A DNA stretch of 39,870 bases, taken from contig CAJWMQ010000007.1 of assembly GCA_913042895.1 (NCBI GenBank), positions 1 through 39,870 of the forward strand, given 5' to 3'. The notes beneath the pieces were generated by a model, which was given only the letters and a program-made list of their open reading frames with translations, had not been told where the DNA came from and ran no database searches. This DNA is from an uncultured Verrucomicrobiales bacterium. GTDB taxonomy: Bacteria; Verrucomicrobiota; Verrucomicrobiia; Limisphaerales; UBA1100. Positions 24,916 through 32,370 of this stretch are shown one piece after another. How positions within the stretch are numbered: position 1 is the first letter of the stretch; every line of letters starts with the position of its first letter. A program made the translations under genes and the position numbers.

Positions 24916-26390
24916 CCTCGGCGCGCATCCAGAAACTTCCGCAAGGCTTGGGCCGTCTTTAAGCCAAAGCCGGGCACCTCGGCGATCTCAACCACACCCG
25001 CTTCCCGTAAGCGCTGCAAACTTCCAAAGTGTTTCAACAAAAGTGCCTTACGGCGTTCCCCAACACCGGAAAATTCATCTAGCAAACTCTCGGAAATCTT
25101 CTTGAGACGCAGCTCGGCGTTAAAGGAATTAGCAAACCGGTGTGACTCATCACGCACACGCTGCAGCAGCTTTAGAGCATTATGATCGAGCCCCAAACGC
25201 AATGGAGTCTCCTCGTTGGGGCGATGAATTTCCTCGAACTCCTTAGCCAATCCAATGACAGGAACATGCGTAAGCCTCAATTTCGCCAGTTCTCGCAATG
25301 CGGCGTTTAACTGACCTTTCCCGCCATCAATAAGAATTAGATCTGGCATCGGGCGCCCTTCCTTTTTAAGGCGACTGTAGCGCCGCCGTACGGCCTCGGC
25401 CATACAGGCAAAATCGTCCTGTGACCGGACGTCTTTCATTTTGTAGCGCCGATAGTCTGCATTAGCCGGGCGGCCATTTCGAAAGACAACCATTGAAGCA
25501 ACCATGAATGTGCCGCTGATGTTAGAAATATCAAACCCCTCAATACGGGCGGGCGGGCTCGACATCCCCAGTACTCGAGCCAAATCATTCAAGTCCCGAT
25601 CCGGATTCATGGCCACGGGCAACTTATTGGGCAGACGATGGTATCGGGTGGTCTTGCGACTAGTTTCGCGCAAGGCCTCCATTTGATCGCGCAACTTGGC
25701 GGCTCGCTCGTAATCCTGCCCCGCCGCCGCATCTCGCATTTCCGTTTCCAGCATTTCTACCATTTCAGCGCAATGGCCCTCAAGAAATTCACAGGCATTC
25801 TCAACCTGCATGCGGTATTGCTCCTCACTCACCTTGCCGACACACGGTGCGCTACACACCTCGATATGGCCGTAAAGGCAGTGTTTATGATCACGCTCCG
25901 TTGGCTGAAGCGGCTTACAACCCCGAAGGTTAAACCGATGCCGCGCCAAATCCAGAGAACGCCGCAAGGCGCGACTACTTGGGAACGGCCCGAAGTAACG
26001 GGCACCATCATCCACCTTGAGCCGGGTGAGTGTAAAACGCGGAATCGGATCATTGAGATTCACCTTGAGCATCAGAAAACGCTTGTCGTCCCTAAGACTC
26101 ACATTATAGCGCGGCTTGTATTCCTTGATCAGCCGACTTTCCAACAACAATGCCTCAGGCTCACCCTTAACGAGGTGCACATCAAAATCATGAATGGCAT
26201 CTACCAGTGCTCGGAATTTCACATCCCATCCCATCCGACGCGAGGGATGAAAATATTGACTCACGCGTTTTCGAAGATCACGCGCTTTTCCAACATAAAT
26301 CACCGTCCCAAGACGGTCCTTCATGAGGTAAACGCCCGGCTTGTGCGGCAACTCACTGACTTTGCTCCGGATGGCTTCGGAAGCCGGCAT
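24912..26390 (-). CDS. uvrC: UvrC excinuclease subunit, compact form
   Basis: Makes the dual incisions in nucleotide excision repair with UvrA and UvrB. The GIY-YIG nuclease spans 13-95 (KPGVYLMKD, IYVGKARDLRKRVSQYF). Cys158, 171, 179 and 183 could hold an Fe-S cluster. The UVR motif is at about 212-247 (AAAGQDYERAAKLRDQMEAL). The RNase H-like nuclease has Asp287 (GFDIS), Asp355 (LIDGGKGQL) and His417 (DESHRFA). Helix-hairpin-helix repeats follow at 437-490. The protein has 492 residues, against about 610 in E. coli. The loss lies between the UVR motif and the first catalytic Asp: about 40 residues here, against about 160 in E. coli. It starts 10 bp after the gmhA-like gene. Confidence 0.95.
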   Translation of the reverse strand: MPASEAIRSKVSELPHKPGVYLMKDRLGTVIYVGKARDLRKRVSQYFHPSRRMGWDVKFRALVDAIHDFDVHLVKGEPEALLLESRLIKEYKPRYNVSLRDDKRFLMLKVNLNDPIPRFTLTRLKVDDGARYFGPFPSSRALRRSLDLARHRFNLRGCKPLQPTERDHKHCLYGHIEVCSAPCVGKVSEEQYRMQVENACEFLEGHCAEMVEMLETEMRDAAAGQDYERAAKLRDQMEALRETSRKTTRYHRLPNKLPVAMNPDRDLNDLARVLGMSSPPARIEGFDISNISGTFMVASMVVFRNGRPANADYRRYKMKDVRSQDDFACMAEAVRRRYSRLKKEGRPMPDLILIDGGKGQLNAALRELAKLRLTHVPVIGLAKEFEEIHRPNEETPLRLGLDHNALKLLQRVRDESHRFANSFNAELRLKKISESLLDEFSGVGERRKALLLKHFGSLQRLREAGVVEIAEVPGFGLKTAQALRKFLDARRG

Positions 26391-26399
26391 ACGGACAGC

Positions 26400-26969
26400 C
26401 TACTCCATGAGGCCGGGATTTTCCATGAAGGCGTAGCAGATCATGTGTGCTATCCCCATTTGGCAATCCTCAGCCCGACCGTAATGGGTTTCCTCCACCA
26501 CAATGCAGTTGTCAGCAATCTCGGTGAGTGCGCCACGTTTGCCGCCAATTAACGCGATGACATGCAGCCCATTTTCCTTGGCCCATTTGCAGGCCTCCAC
26601 AAGATTAGGGGAGCTGCCACTCACACTCATGGTGAGAACAATATCGCCCGATTGGCCGTAGTTTTCCAACTGCCGTTTGTAGATGCCCTCGTATTCGTAG
26701 TCGTTGCCAATGGCGGTCATCCAGCTCACGTTGTCGTTCAGTGATAACACTTTGAAGCGTTTCCCTACTGCATCGGAGGAGCCTTTGCCCAGATCGGTCG
26801 CAAAATGGGAGCTGTTAGAAGCGCTGCCACCATTGCCAAATACGAAGATTTGACGGTCCTTTTCCAGCGCCTTCTTAACCGTGTTGATGGCCTGCTCCAC
26901 TTGTTCCACAGGGATCGAGTCCAGCGCCTTTTTTTCGGCGGCAATGTAATCGGAAATCCACTCCTTCAT
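26400..26969 (-). CDS. gmhA: SIS-domain protein, phosphoheptose isomerase-like (GmhA/DiaA)
   Basis: 189 residues with a single SIS domain. FVFGNGGSASNSSHFATDL (about 43-61) and SVSGSSPNLVEA (near 110-121) are the sugar-phosphate binding loops. The C-terminal VEETHYGRAEDCQMGIAHMICY is typical of GmhA. GmhA converts sedoheptulose 7-phosphate to heptose phosphate for LPS cores; DiaA, a close relative, binds DnaA, so the exact role is unproven. The frame extends 64 codons upstream to 27161 antisense to thrS, without any family match; the ATG at 26967-26969 suits the family. It is co-transcribed with uvrC, 9 bp away. Confidence 0.85.
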   Translation of the reverse strand: MKEWISDYIAAEKKALDSIPVEQVEQAINTVKKALEKDRQIFVFGNGGSASNSSHFATDLGKGSSDAVGKRFKVLSLNDNVSWMTAIGNDYEYEGIYKRQLENYGQSGDIVLTMSVSGSSPNLVEACKWAKENGLHVIALIGGKRGALTEIADNCIVVEETHYGRAEDCQMGIAHMICYAFMENPGLME

Positions 26970-26972
26970 CCA

Positions 26973-27008
26973 CCCGAATGTATCGGGAAGACGGCTGAAC
27001 TCCAGCCG
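26973..27008. other. Two adjacent short inverted repeats between gmhA-like and thrS
   Basis: CCCGA/TCGGG (26973-26977 and 26983-26987) and CGGCTG/CAGCCG (26992-26997 and 27003-27008), each with a 5-nt loop, lie in the 99-bp divergent region. They could be operators or leader hairpins for either gene. thrS leaders form regulatory hairpins in E. coli, but nothing here resembles that structure closely. Confidence 0.25.
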
Positions 27009-27068
27009 GAATTGATCACAGGGATTTCCAGCTCGCCGAATGGACTGTTTTTCGATAGACCAACTCCG

Positions 27069-28859
27069 ATGCAGGACGCGAAACACGAAGTGCAACGCAA
27101 AACGATTGAGGATCGCCAACAAATGGACGAGTTGTCCCGTATCCGCCATTCTTGCGCCCATGTGCTGGCAACGGCTGTGCTCCGTCTTTGGCCCGAAGCT
27201 AAGCTAGATATTGGCCCACCTACCGAGGAAGGCTTCTACTATGATTTCGACCTAGAACACCGCTTTAGTCCGGAAGATTTCGAGAAGATCGAGACTGAGA
27301 TGAAGAAGGTGGTGAAGGAAAATCAAACCTTTGATTTATCTGAAAAATCTCGCGACGAAGCCAAGGAATATTATCAGTCCATCAACCAGCCCTACAAACT
27401 GGAGCGCATTGATGACATTCCCGAAGACGAACAAATCACTTTTTTTCAGAATGGCGAATTCGTCGATCTCTGCGCCGGACCACATGTACCGCGTACGGGC
27501 AACGTGAAAGCCTTTAAGCTATTGCGCGTGGCCGCCGCCTATTATCGAGGCAACGAAAATAACCCGCAACTCCAGCGCATTTACGGCACGGCATTTAAAA
27601 ACAAAACAAAGCTCAACGAGTGGCTGGAAGCGCAGGAGGAAGCCAAGAAGCGCGATCACCGCAAGATCGGCCGAGAACAGGGCCTCTTTACGCTGTCCCC
27701 CACAGTCGGCCAGGGACTCGTGTTATGGATGCCCAAGGGCGGCATCGTGCGCACGGAGCTGCAAAACTTCATGCAGAGCGAGCTGCTCCAGCGCGGTTAT
27801 AACCCGGTGTTCACGCCGCACATTGGCAGCATTGAACTCTACAAAAAATCGGGCCATTTCCCGTATTACAAGGAGAGTCAATACCCCACCATTAAGGCGG
27901 ATGAAGATGAGGAATATCTTCTGAAACCCATGAACTGCCCGCATCACATCCAGATTTTTGCGACGGAAAAACACAGCTACCGCGAACTCCCTATCCGATT
28001 GGCAGAGTTTGGCACCGTCTATCGATATGAACAAAGTGGCGAACTCAGCGGCATGACCCGCGTGCGTGGGCTCACGCAGGATGATGCCCATGTTTTTTGC
28101 ACACCAGAGCAAGTGGAGGGCGAAATCCGAGACACAGTCGATCTCACGCTGAAAACGCTCCGCACCTTAGGCTTAAATGATTACCGCGTACAGGTGAGCC
28201 TGCGCGATCCGAACAGCGACAAATACACCGGCGACCCCGCCAATTGGGATGCCGCCGAGGAAACACTGAGGCGTGTCGCAAGGGATATGAATATCGTTCA
28301 TGAAAATGTCTCGGGAGAAGCTGCGTTCTATGGGCCGAAACTCGACTTCATGGTCAAAGATTGCCTAGGCCGTGAATGGCAACTGGGCACCGTGCAATTG
28401 GATTACAATCTACCTGAGCGCTTCAATCTCCAATATATCGGGCCGGACAATGCCCCGCATCAGCCCGTGATGATTCACCGCGCGCCCTTCGGCAGCTTCG
28501 AACGTTTCATGGGAATTCTTATCGAACATTTCGCCGGCAACTTCCCGCTGTGGCTAGCCCCCGAACAAGTCCGCGTATTACCTATTACCGACCGCCAAAA
28601 CGAGTATGCCGAGCAGCTCCTCAAAGACTTGAAGACCGCTGGAATTCGCGCCACAATCGATATTACTGGTGATAAAATTGGCGGCAAAATTCGGTCAGCC
28701 GAAACCGCAAAAGTTCACACCATGCTGGTGATTGGCCAAAAAGAAATGGAATCCAACGCTGTTTCCGTGCGGATTCACGGACAAGGCGACCAAGGCGTGA
28801 AACCGGTGGCGGAGGCCTTGGTCGGGCTTAATCAGGCCATTGGTGACCGAATTTTGTAA
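27069..28859 (+). CDS. thrS: Threonyl-tRNA synthetase lacking the TGS domain
   Basis: 596 residues; charges tRNA-Thr and edits mischarged serine. It begins almost directly with the editing domain: HSCAH at 27-31 (HxxxH) and CAGPHVPRTG. The class II catalytic core includes RTELQNFMQ, LKPMNCPHHI with a zinc-ligand Cys, RYEQSGELSGMTRVRGLTQDDAH, and HRAPFGSFERFMGILIEHFAG (motif 3 region). A C-terminal anticodon-binding domain ends the chain. The N-terminal TGS domain of about 60 residues found in E. coli ThrRS is absent: the upstream frame back to 26805 lies antisense to the gmhA-like gene and has no TGS features. The ATG at 27069 is the likely start; ATG 27123 is possible. infC is not downstream, unlike in many bacteria. 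Confidence 0.95.
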   Translation: MQDAKHEVQRKTIEDRQQMDELSRIRHSCAHVLATAVLRLWPEAKLDIGPPTEEGFYYDFDLEHRFSPEDFEKIETEMKKVVKENQTFDLSEKSRDEAKEYYQSINQPYKLERIDDIPEDEQITFFQNGEFVDLCAGPHVPRTGNVKAFKLLRVAAAYYRGNENNPQLQRIYGTAFKNKTKLNEWLEAQEEAKKRDHRKIGREQGLFTLSPTVGQGLVLWMPKGGIVRTELQNFMQSELLQRGYNPVFTPHIGSIELYKKSGHFPYYKESQYPTIKADEDEEYLLKPMNCPHHIQIFATEKHSYRELPIRLAEFGTVYRYEQSGELSGMTRVRGLTQDDAHVFCTPEQVEGEIRDTVDLTLKTLRTLGLNDYRVQVSLRDPNSDKYTGDPANWDAAEETLRRVARDMNIVHENVSGEAAFYGPKLDFMVKDCLGREWQLGTVQLDYNLPERFNLQYIGPDNAPHQPVMIHRAPFGSFERFMGILIEHFAGNFPLWLAPEQVRVLPITDRQNEYAEQLLKDLKTAGIRATIDITGDKIGGKIRSAETAKVHTMLVIGQKEMESNAVSVRIHGQGDQGVKPVAEALVGLNQAIGDRIL

Positions 28860-28878
28860 AAAACTGCGAAATAATGGC

Positions 28879-28906
28879 TTGCCAGCCCCTTCCCGGCTGC
28901 TATCTT
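28879..28906 (+). promoter_or_regulatory. Possible promoter for rpmB
   Basis: TTGCCA (28879-28884, five of six -35 bases) and TATCTT (28901-28906, four of six -10 bases) are 16 bp apart and would give a leader of about 20 nt. GGAG at 28922-28925, 7 nt before the ATG, is a good ribosome binding site. The spacer holds a 5-bp hairpin (28883-28899) that could instead weakly terminate thrS. Confidence 0.35.
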
Positions 28907-28932
28907 CCGTGCCCCTTTAATGGAGTTCAAAT

Positions 28933-29193
28933 ATGGCCAGAGTTTGCAAAATTACAGGTAAGCGCCCCTTTGTTGGAGGCAGCATCAGCCGCAGCGGTAA
29001 AGCGAAGAAAGACGGCGGAATTGGTCGGCACGTGACCAAAGTCAACAAGCGAATTTTTGCCCCGAACCTGCAGCGTGTGAAAATCATTGATGAAAACGGC
29101 ACGGTAAAGTACGTGCGCGTTGCCGCCAGCGCCATCAAGAAAGGACTAATCACCAAAGCACCCAAGCGCAACTGGAAGCCAAGCCAAGCCTAG
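28933..29193 (+). CDS. rpmB: Large ribosomal subunit protein bL28
   Basis: 86 residues, a small basic protein of the 50S subunit. MARVCKITGKRPFVGGSISR is the standard L28 N-terminus, followed by HVTKVNKRIFAPNLQ and KYVRVAASAIKKGLITK. It keeps a single Cys near the N-terminus and lacks the four-Cys zinc set of some L28 paralogues. It is preceded by a clear ribosome binding site and followed by a strong terminator, so it is probably a single-gene unit. rpmG, the common partner, is absent. Confidence 0.95.
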   Translation: MARVCKITGKRPFVGGSISRSGKAKKDGGIGRHVTKVNKRIFAPNLQRVKIIDENGTVKYVRVAASAIKKGLITKAPKRNWKPSQA

Positions 29194-29217
29194 ATTTGGA
29201 AACAGGAATTACTGAAG

Positions 29218-29244
29218 CGCGGCTGTCTTTCAGCCGCGTTTTTT
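29218..29244 (+). terminator. Rho-independent terminator of rpmB
   Basis: CGCGGCTG (29218-29225), loop TCTTT, CAGCCGCG (29231-29238), then six T. Perfect 8-bp GC-rich stem. The T-run reaches into the smpB stop codon on the other strand. On the minus strand the hairpin lacks a U-run, so it mainly serves rpmB. Confidence 0.88.
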
Positions 29245-29704
29245 ATTTGCCTTTCATGGCGTGCATGGTCGCCCGCCGAAGATCACGATCGGACTCGCGT
29301 TTCTTGATCGTTTCGCGCTTGTCCACATGGCTTTTACCTCGCCCCACCCCGATCAACACTTTCACACGACCATTTTTCCAGTACATCTTCAAGGGAATCA
29401 GGGCCAACCCCTTGGCCTGGGTAAGCCCTTGCAAACGATCAATCTCCTTGCGGTGCAACAATAGTTTCCGCGGCACCATGGGCCGGTGATTGTTCACGTT
29501 CCCATGCGAATATTCGTCGATATGGAAATTGTGCAACCAAGCCTGTCCGTCCGGTTCCACTCGGGCAAATGATTCCCGCAATTGGCCTTTTCCGGCCCGC
29601 AACGATTTCACCTCCGTGCCCCGTAACACAAGGCCCGCTTCCAGCGTCTCGATGATCTCGTAATCACGCCGCGCCTTGGAGTTCTTGAGGATTTCGTCGC
29701 TCAT
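29243..29704 (-). CDS. smpB: SsrA-binding protein SmpB
   Basis: 153 residues from the ATG; binds tmRNA and brings it to stalled ribosomes in trans-translation. KNSKARRDYEIIETLEAGLVLRG is the N-terminal OB-fold start, with GTEVKSLRAGKGQL, EPDGQAWLHNFHIDEY and the basic C-terminal tail GRGKSHVDKRETIKKRE. A GTG directly precedes the ATG (29705-29707); either could be used. No tmRNA gene is in the window. A perfect 10-bp hairpin with a U-run ends 3 nt upstream of the ATG, so expression may depend on read-through from rpoZ or on a promoter overlapping the hairpin. No free ribosome binding site is visible. Confidence 0.95.
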   Translation of the reverse strand: MSDEILKNSKARRDYEIIETLEAGLVLRGTEVKSLRAGKGQLRESFARVEPDGQAWLHNFHIDEYSHGNVNNHRPMVPRKLLLHRKEIDRLQGLTQAKGLALIPLKMYWKNGRVKVLIGVGRGKSHVDKRETIKKRESDRDLRRATMHAMKGK

Positions 29705-29707
29705 CAC

Positions 29708-29737
29708 AAAAAAGACCAGAAGGTCACCCTTCTGGTC
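29708..29737 (-). terminator. Rho-independent terminator between rpoZ and smpB
   Basis: On the minus strand a perfect 10-bp stem (29737-29728 with 29723-29714; GACCAGAAGG on the RNA) has a 4-nt loop and is followed by six U (29713-29708). It lies 24 bp after the rpoZ stop and directly before the smpB start, so it could act as a terminator or attenuator. On the plus strand no T-run follows. Confidence 0.8.
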
Positions 29738-29761
29738 ACGAAAGCTTCTGGAGGAAGCCCG

Positions 29762-29998
29762 TTATTGCTTCGGGGTCTTGGCGGTATGAATTTCAACTGC
29801 CACCGGGTCTGTCAACTCATAGTCCATCTTGCCATCCACCAATTCAGTAAGTGCCATGTCCGCAGCACCCAGCAAAGGGGCATCAAGCAAGGGGCGGTCA
29901 CCGTTATTAAGCTGACGAACGCGGGTGGACACAATATTCACCAACACGTTGGGGTTTCCGATCAACTCTCCCGCATCATTGCAAAGTTCAGCATTCAT
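29762..29998 (-). CDS. rpoZ: RNA polymerase omega subunit-like protein
   Basis: 78 residues. The core NPNVLVNIVSTRVRQLNNG (15-33) resembles the omega helix region V-N-x-x-[SA]-x-R-x-R-Q-L, and MALTELVDGKM the conserved A-L-x-E-[IL] helix that clamps the beta-prime C-terminus. The family is short and weakly conserved, so the call is likely but not certain. It is divergent from the prenyl synthase gene and followed by a strong hairpin terminator before smpB. The gmk gene often found with rpoZ is not present. Confidence 0.75.
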   Translation of the reverse strand: MNAELCNDAGELIGNPNVLVNIVSTRVRQLNNGDRPLLDAPLLGAADMALTELVDGKMDYELTDPVAVEIHTAKTPKQ

Positions 29999-30091
29999 TC
30001 GTAAAGGCCGGTGAAAATAGCCCGTTGACGGACAAACGCAACTCCAAAATCCTCTCTTGCCCTCTTTCCCTTGGCTCGCTAGAAACCTCGC

Positions 30092-30991
30092 GTGCCATCC
30101 AAAGCCTCATTCGACCTCAAGCAATACGCCCGTAAAAACGCACGGATTGTCGATCAGGCCCTCAATAAGGCCCTACCCTCAGCGCGGACCAAGCCTACCA
30201 CCATCCACCGCGCCATGCGGCACAGCTTGTTTGCAGGCGGCAAGCGTGTTCGTCCGATCCTCGCCCTGGCCGCCGCCGAAGCATGTGGAGGAAACATTGA
30301 GAATGCCCTACCGGTTGCCTGCGCAGTTGAATGCATCCATACCTATTCGCTGATCCATGATGATTTACCGGCTTTGGATAATGATGATTTCCGACGTGGA
30401 CGCCCCACCAACCACAAAGTATTTGGCGAAGGAATCGCCGTTCTGGCAGGCGACGCCCTGCTCACTCAGGCCTTCGAGCTAGCATCCCAAGCCAAACCCA
30501 CACCACGCTATCCTGTTCGTGATATGATCATGGATCTCGCCCAGACCAGCGGCTCGCTTCAACTCATCGCCGGGCAAGTAGCCGATCTCGAGGGCGAGGG
30601 TAAAAAGCTAAATCAAACGAAGCTTCAGTATATTCACGAACGCAAAACCAGCGCCCTCCTAACCTGCTCTGCCCGGCTCGGGGGCATGAGCGCCAATTGC
30701 ACGCCCAAACAACTTCAGGCCCTGACTGATTTCGGTTACCACATCGGCCTAGCCTTTCAAGTGATCGATGACATTCTTGATGTTACTCAGACCACCGAGC
30801 AACTTGGCAAAACCGCCGGCAAAGATGAAGCCACAGCCAAGGCAACATATCCCGCCATTGTAGGTCTCAAGAAATCCGAGCACATTGCCAAAGAACTCAC
30901 CGACAAAGCGTTCAACGCATTAAAACCCTTCCAGGGTAAAGCCATCGCATTGAAGGCCATGGCTGATTACTTACTCAAGCGTAAGAACTAG
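30092..30991 (+). CDS. ispA: Polyprenyl diphosphate synthase (farnesyl/geranylgeranyl type)
   Basis: 299 residues, trans-isoprenyl diphosphate synthase. The first Asp-rich motif is HDDLPALDNDDFRRGRPT, the D-D-x4-D form usual for bacterial FPP/GGPP synthases. The second is VIDDILDVT. GGKRVRPILALAA binds the allylic substrate, and GKTAGKDEATAKATYP is the late K-rich loop. Chain length cannot be fixed by eye. The start is GTG at 30092. A candidate -35 TTGACG (30025-30030) lies upstream, with only a weak -10. The stop shares CTAG (30988-30991) with purB. It supplies precursors for quinones and carotenoids, but no dxs is adjacent. Confidence 0.92.
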   Translation: MPSKASFDLKQYARKNARIVDQALNKALPSARTKPTTIHRAMRHSLFAGGKRVRPILALAAAEACGGNIENALPVACAVECIHTYSLIHDDLPALDNDDFRRGRPTNHKVFGEGIAVLAGDALLTQAFELASQAKPTPRYPVRDMIMDLAQTSGSLQLIAGQVADLEGEGKKLNQTKLQYIHERKTSALLTCSARLGGMSANCTPKQLQALTDFGYHIGLAFQVIDDILDVTQTTEQLGKTAGKDEATAKATYPAIVGLKKSEHIAKELTDKAFNALKPFQGKAIALKAMADYLLKRKN

Positions 30992-32322
30992 AGTCCCAAT
31001 GCTTTAAAACGCATATTGATATGGCGCTGATGGAATTCCACTGAACACAAGGCTTCGAGCTCGCCTTTCTTGAAATGGCACGACACATCCGGATCCGCCA
31101 TTAATTGCTCCAGAAAATCCGCGTCATCACGCCCCGCGTGCTTCACTGCCCAGGTTTCCATGGCGTTACGCTGCACCAGGGCATACGCATCTTCGCGCGT
31201 CAGGCCTTTGCGAATGAGCGCCAACAACACGGTTTGGCTATTCCACATACCGAGGCTGATGCCCAGGTTCTTTTTCATGTTCTTGGGATAAACATTCAGC
31301 CCTTCCATCATCTTCTGCAAAAGCGCGAACATGTAATTCAGCAACGTGCAAGAATCCGGAAAAATGACGCGTTCCACGCTACTGTGTGAAATATCGCGCT
31401 CATGCCACAACGCTACATTTTCCATGGCCGCAAGTGCGTTGCCGCGCAGCACACGGGATAACCCAGTGATACGCTCCCAAGTGATGGGGTTCCGCTTGTG
31501 CGGCATCGCGCTGCTTCCTTTTTGCCCCTTTGTAAAAGGCTCCTCAGCCTCCAAGACTTCCGTACGTTGTAAGTGTCGAAACTCAACAGCCCAACGCTCC
31601 ATGCTGGCTCCCACGACGGCAATGGCGTTCAGAAATTCCGCATGATTGTCGCGCTGGATCACTTGCGTCGCCATCGGAGCGGGTTTTACGCCCAGTTTTC
31701 GGCAGACATATTTTTCCACACGTGGCGGCAAATGGGCATTGGTTCCTACCGCTCCGGAAAGTTTTCCAATGGACGAAATCACCTTAGCCCGCTCCAAGCG
31801 CTCCAGCGCTCGGCTAAACTCATCATACATTAGGGCCATCTTCAGCCCGAAGGTAGTGGGCTCGGCCTGAATACCGTGGCTGCGCCCAATACAAGGCGTA
31901 AACTTGTGGCGACGTGCCTGTTTAGCGATCGCTTTGCGGACTTTTTTGACGTCCTTGATCAATAGTTCAGCGCTCTGCTTCATTTGCACGGCAAATGCCG
32001 TGTCGACGATATCACTGGACGTAAGTCCAAAATGCAGCCACCGACTGGCCTTGTGATTGATCTTTTCCGCCACGGCCGTCGTAAAGCCAATGACATCGTG
32101 ATTCAACGTCCTCTCCAGCTCTTTCTGGCGTTGCACTAGACCGGGGAGATCGGCGAAACATTTTTTGGCTCCGGACTGCATTCTGGCAAAATCAGCTTTG
32201 GGCACAATACCCTCCTTTACCAAAGCCTCACTGGCGTGCATTTCGATTTGCAGCCAAAGGTTCAGCTTATTTTCGTCAGTCCAAATAGCCCGCATTTCCG
32301 GGCGCGAATATCGCGAAATCAT
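30988..32322 (-). CDS. purB: Adenylosuccinate lyase
   Basis: 444 residues, fumarase/aspartase superfamily. It cleaves SAICAR and adenylosuccinate in purine synthesis. The superfamily signature GSSAMPHKRNPI is clear; the flexible loop that carries the catalytic Ser begins here. HFGLTSSDIVDTA holds the substrate-binding T-S-S-D, and GRSHGIQAEPTTFGLK the catalytic His region. The N-terminal MISRYSRPEMRAIWTDENK is typical of PurB. It lies 48 bp after the rhomboid gene in the minus-strand run and is convergent with the prenyl synthase gene. Confidence 0.97.
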   Translation of the reverse strand: MISRYSRPEMRAIWTDENKLNLWLQIEMHASEALVKEGIVPKADFARMQSGAKKCFADLPGLVQRQKELERTLNHDVIGFTTAVAEKINHKASRWLHFGLTSSDIVDTAFAVQMKQSAELLIKDVKKVRKAIAKQARRHKFTPCIGRSHGIQAEPTTFGLKMALMYDEFSRALERLERAKVISSIGKLSGAVGTNAHLPPRVEKYVCRKLGVKPAPMATQVIQRDNHAEFLNAIAVVGASMERWAVEFRHLQRTEVLEAEEPFTKGQKGSSAMPHKRNPITWERITGLSRVLRGNALAAMENVALWHERDISHSSVERVIFPDSCTLLNYMFALLQKMMEGLNVYPKNMKKNLGISLGMWNSQTVLLALIRKGLTREDAYALVQRNAMETWAVKHAGRDDADFLEQLMADPDVSCHFKKGELEALCSVEFHQRHINMRFKALGL

Positions 32323-32370
32323 ACGCGGGAAAGTTACGAGGCGGGCGCACCGGGCGTCCAGCGTTAGAAG

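Noticed and set aside
25638-26552. 304-codon open frame on the plus strand opposite uvrC and the gmhA-like gene
   Set aside because: Composition is that of an antisense shadow, it has no recognisable motif, and it lies fully across two secure genes.
26805-27068. Upstream extension of thrS that might have held a TGS domain
   Set aside because: The translated stretch is antisense to the gmhA-like gene and shows no TGS-like pattern.
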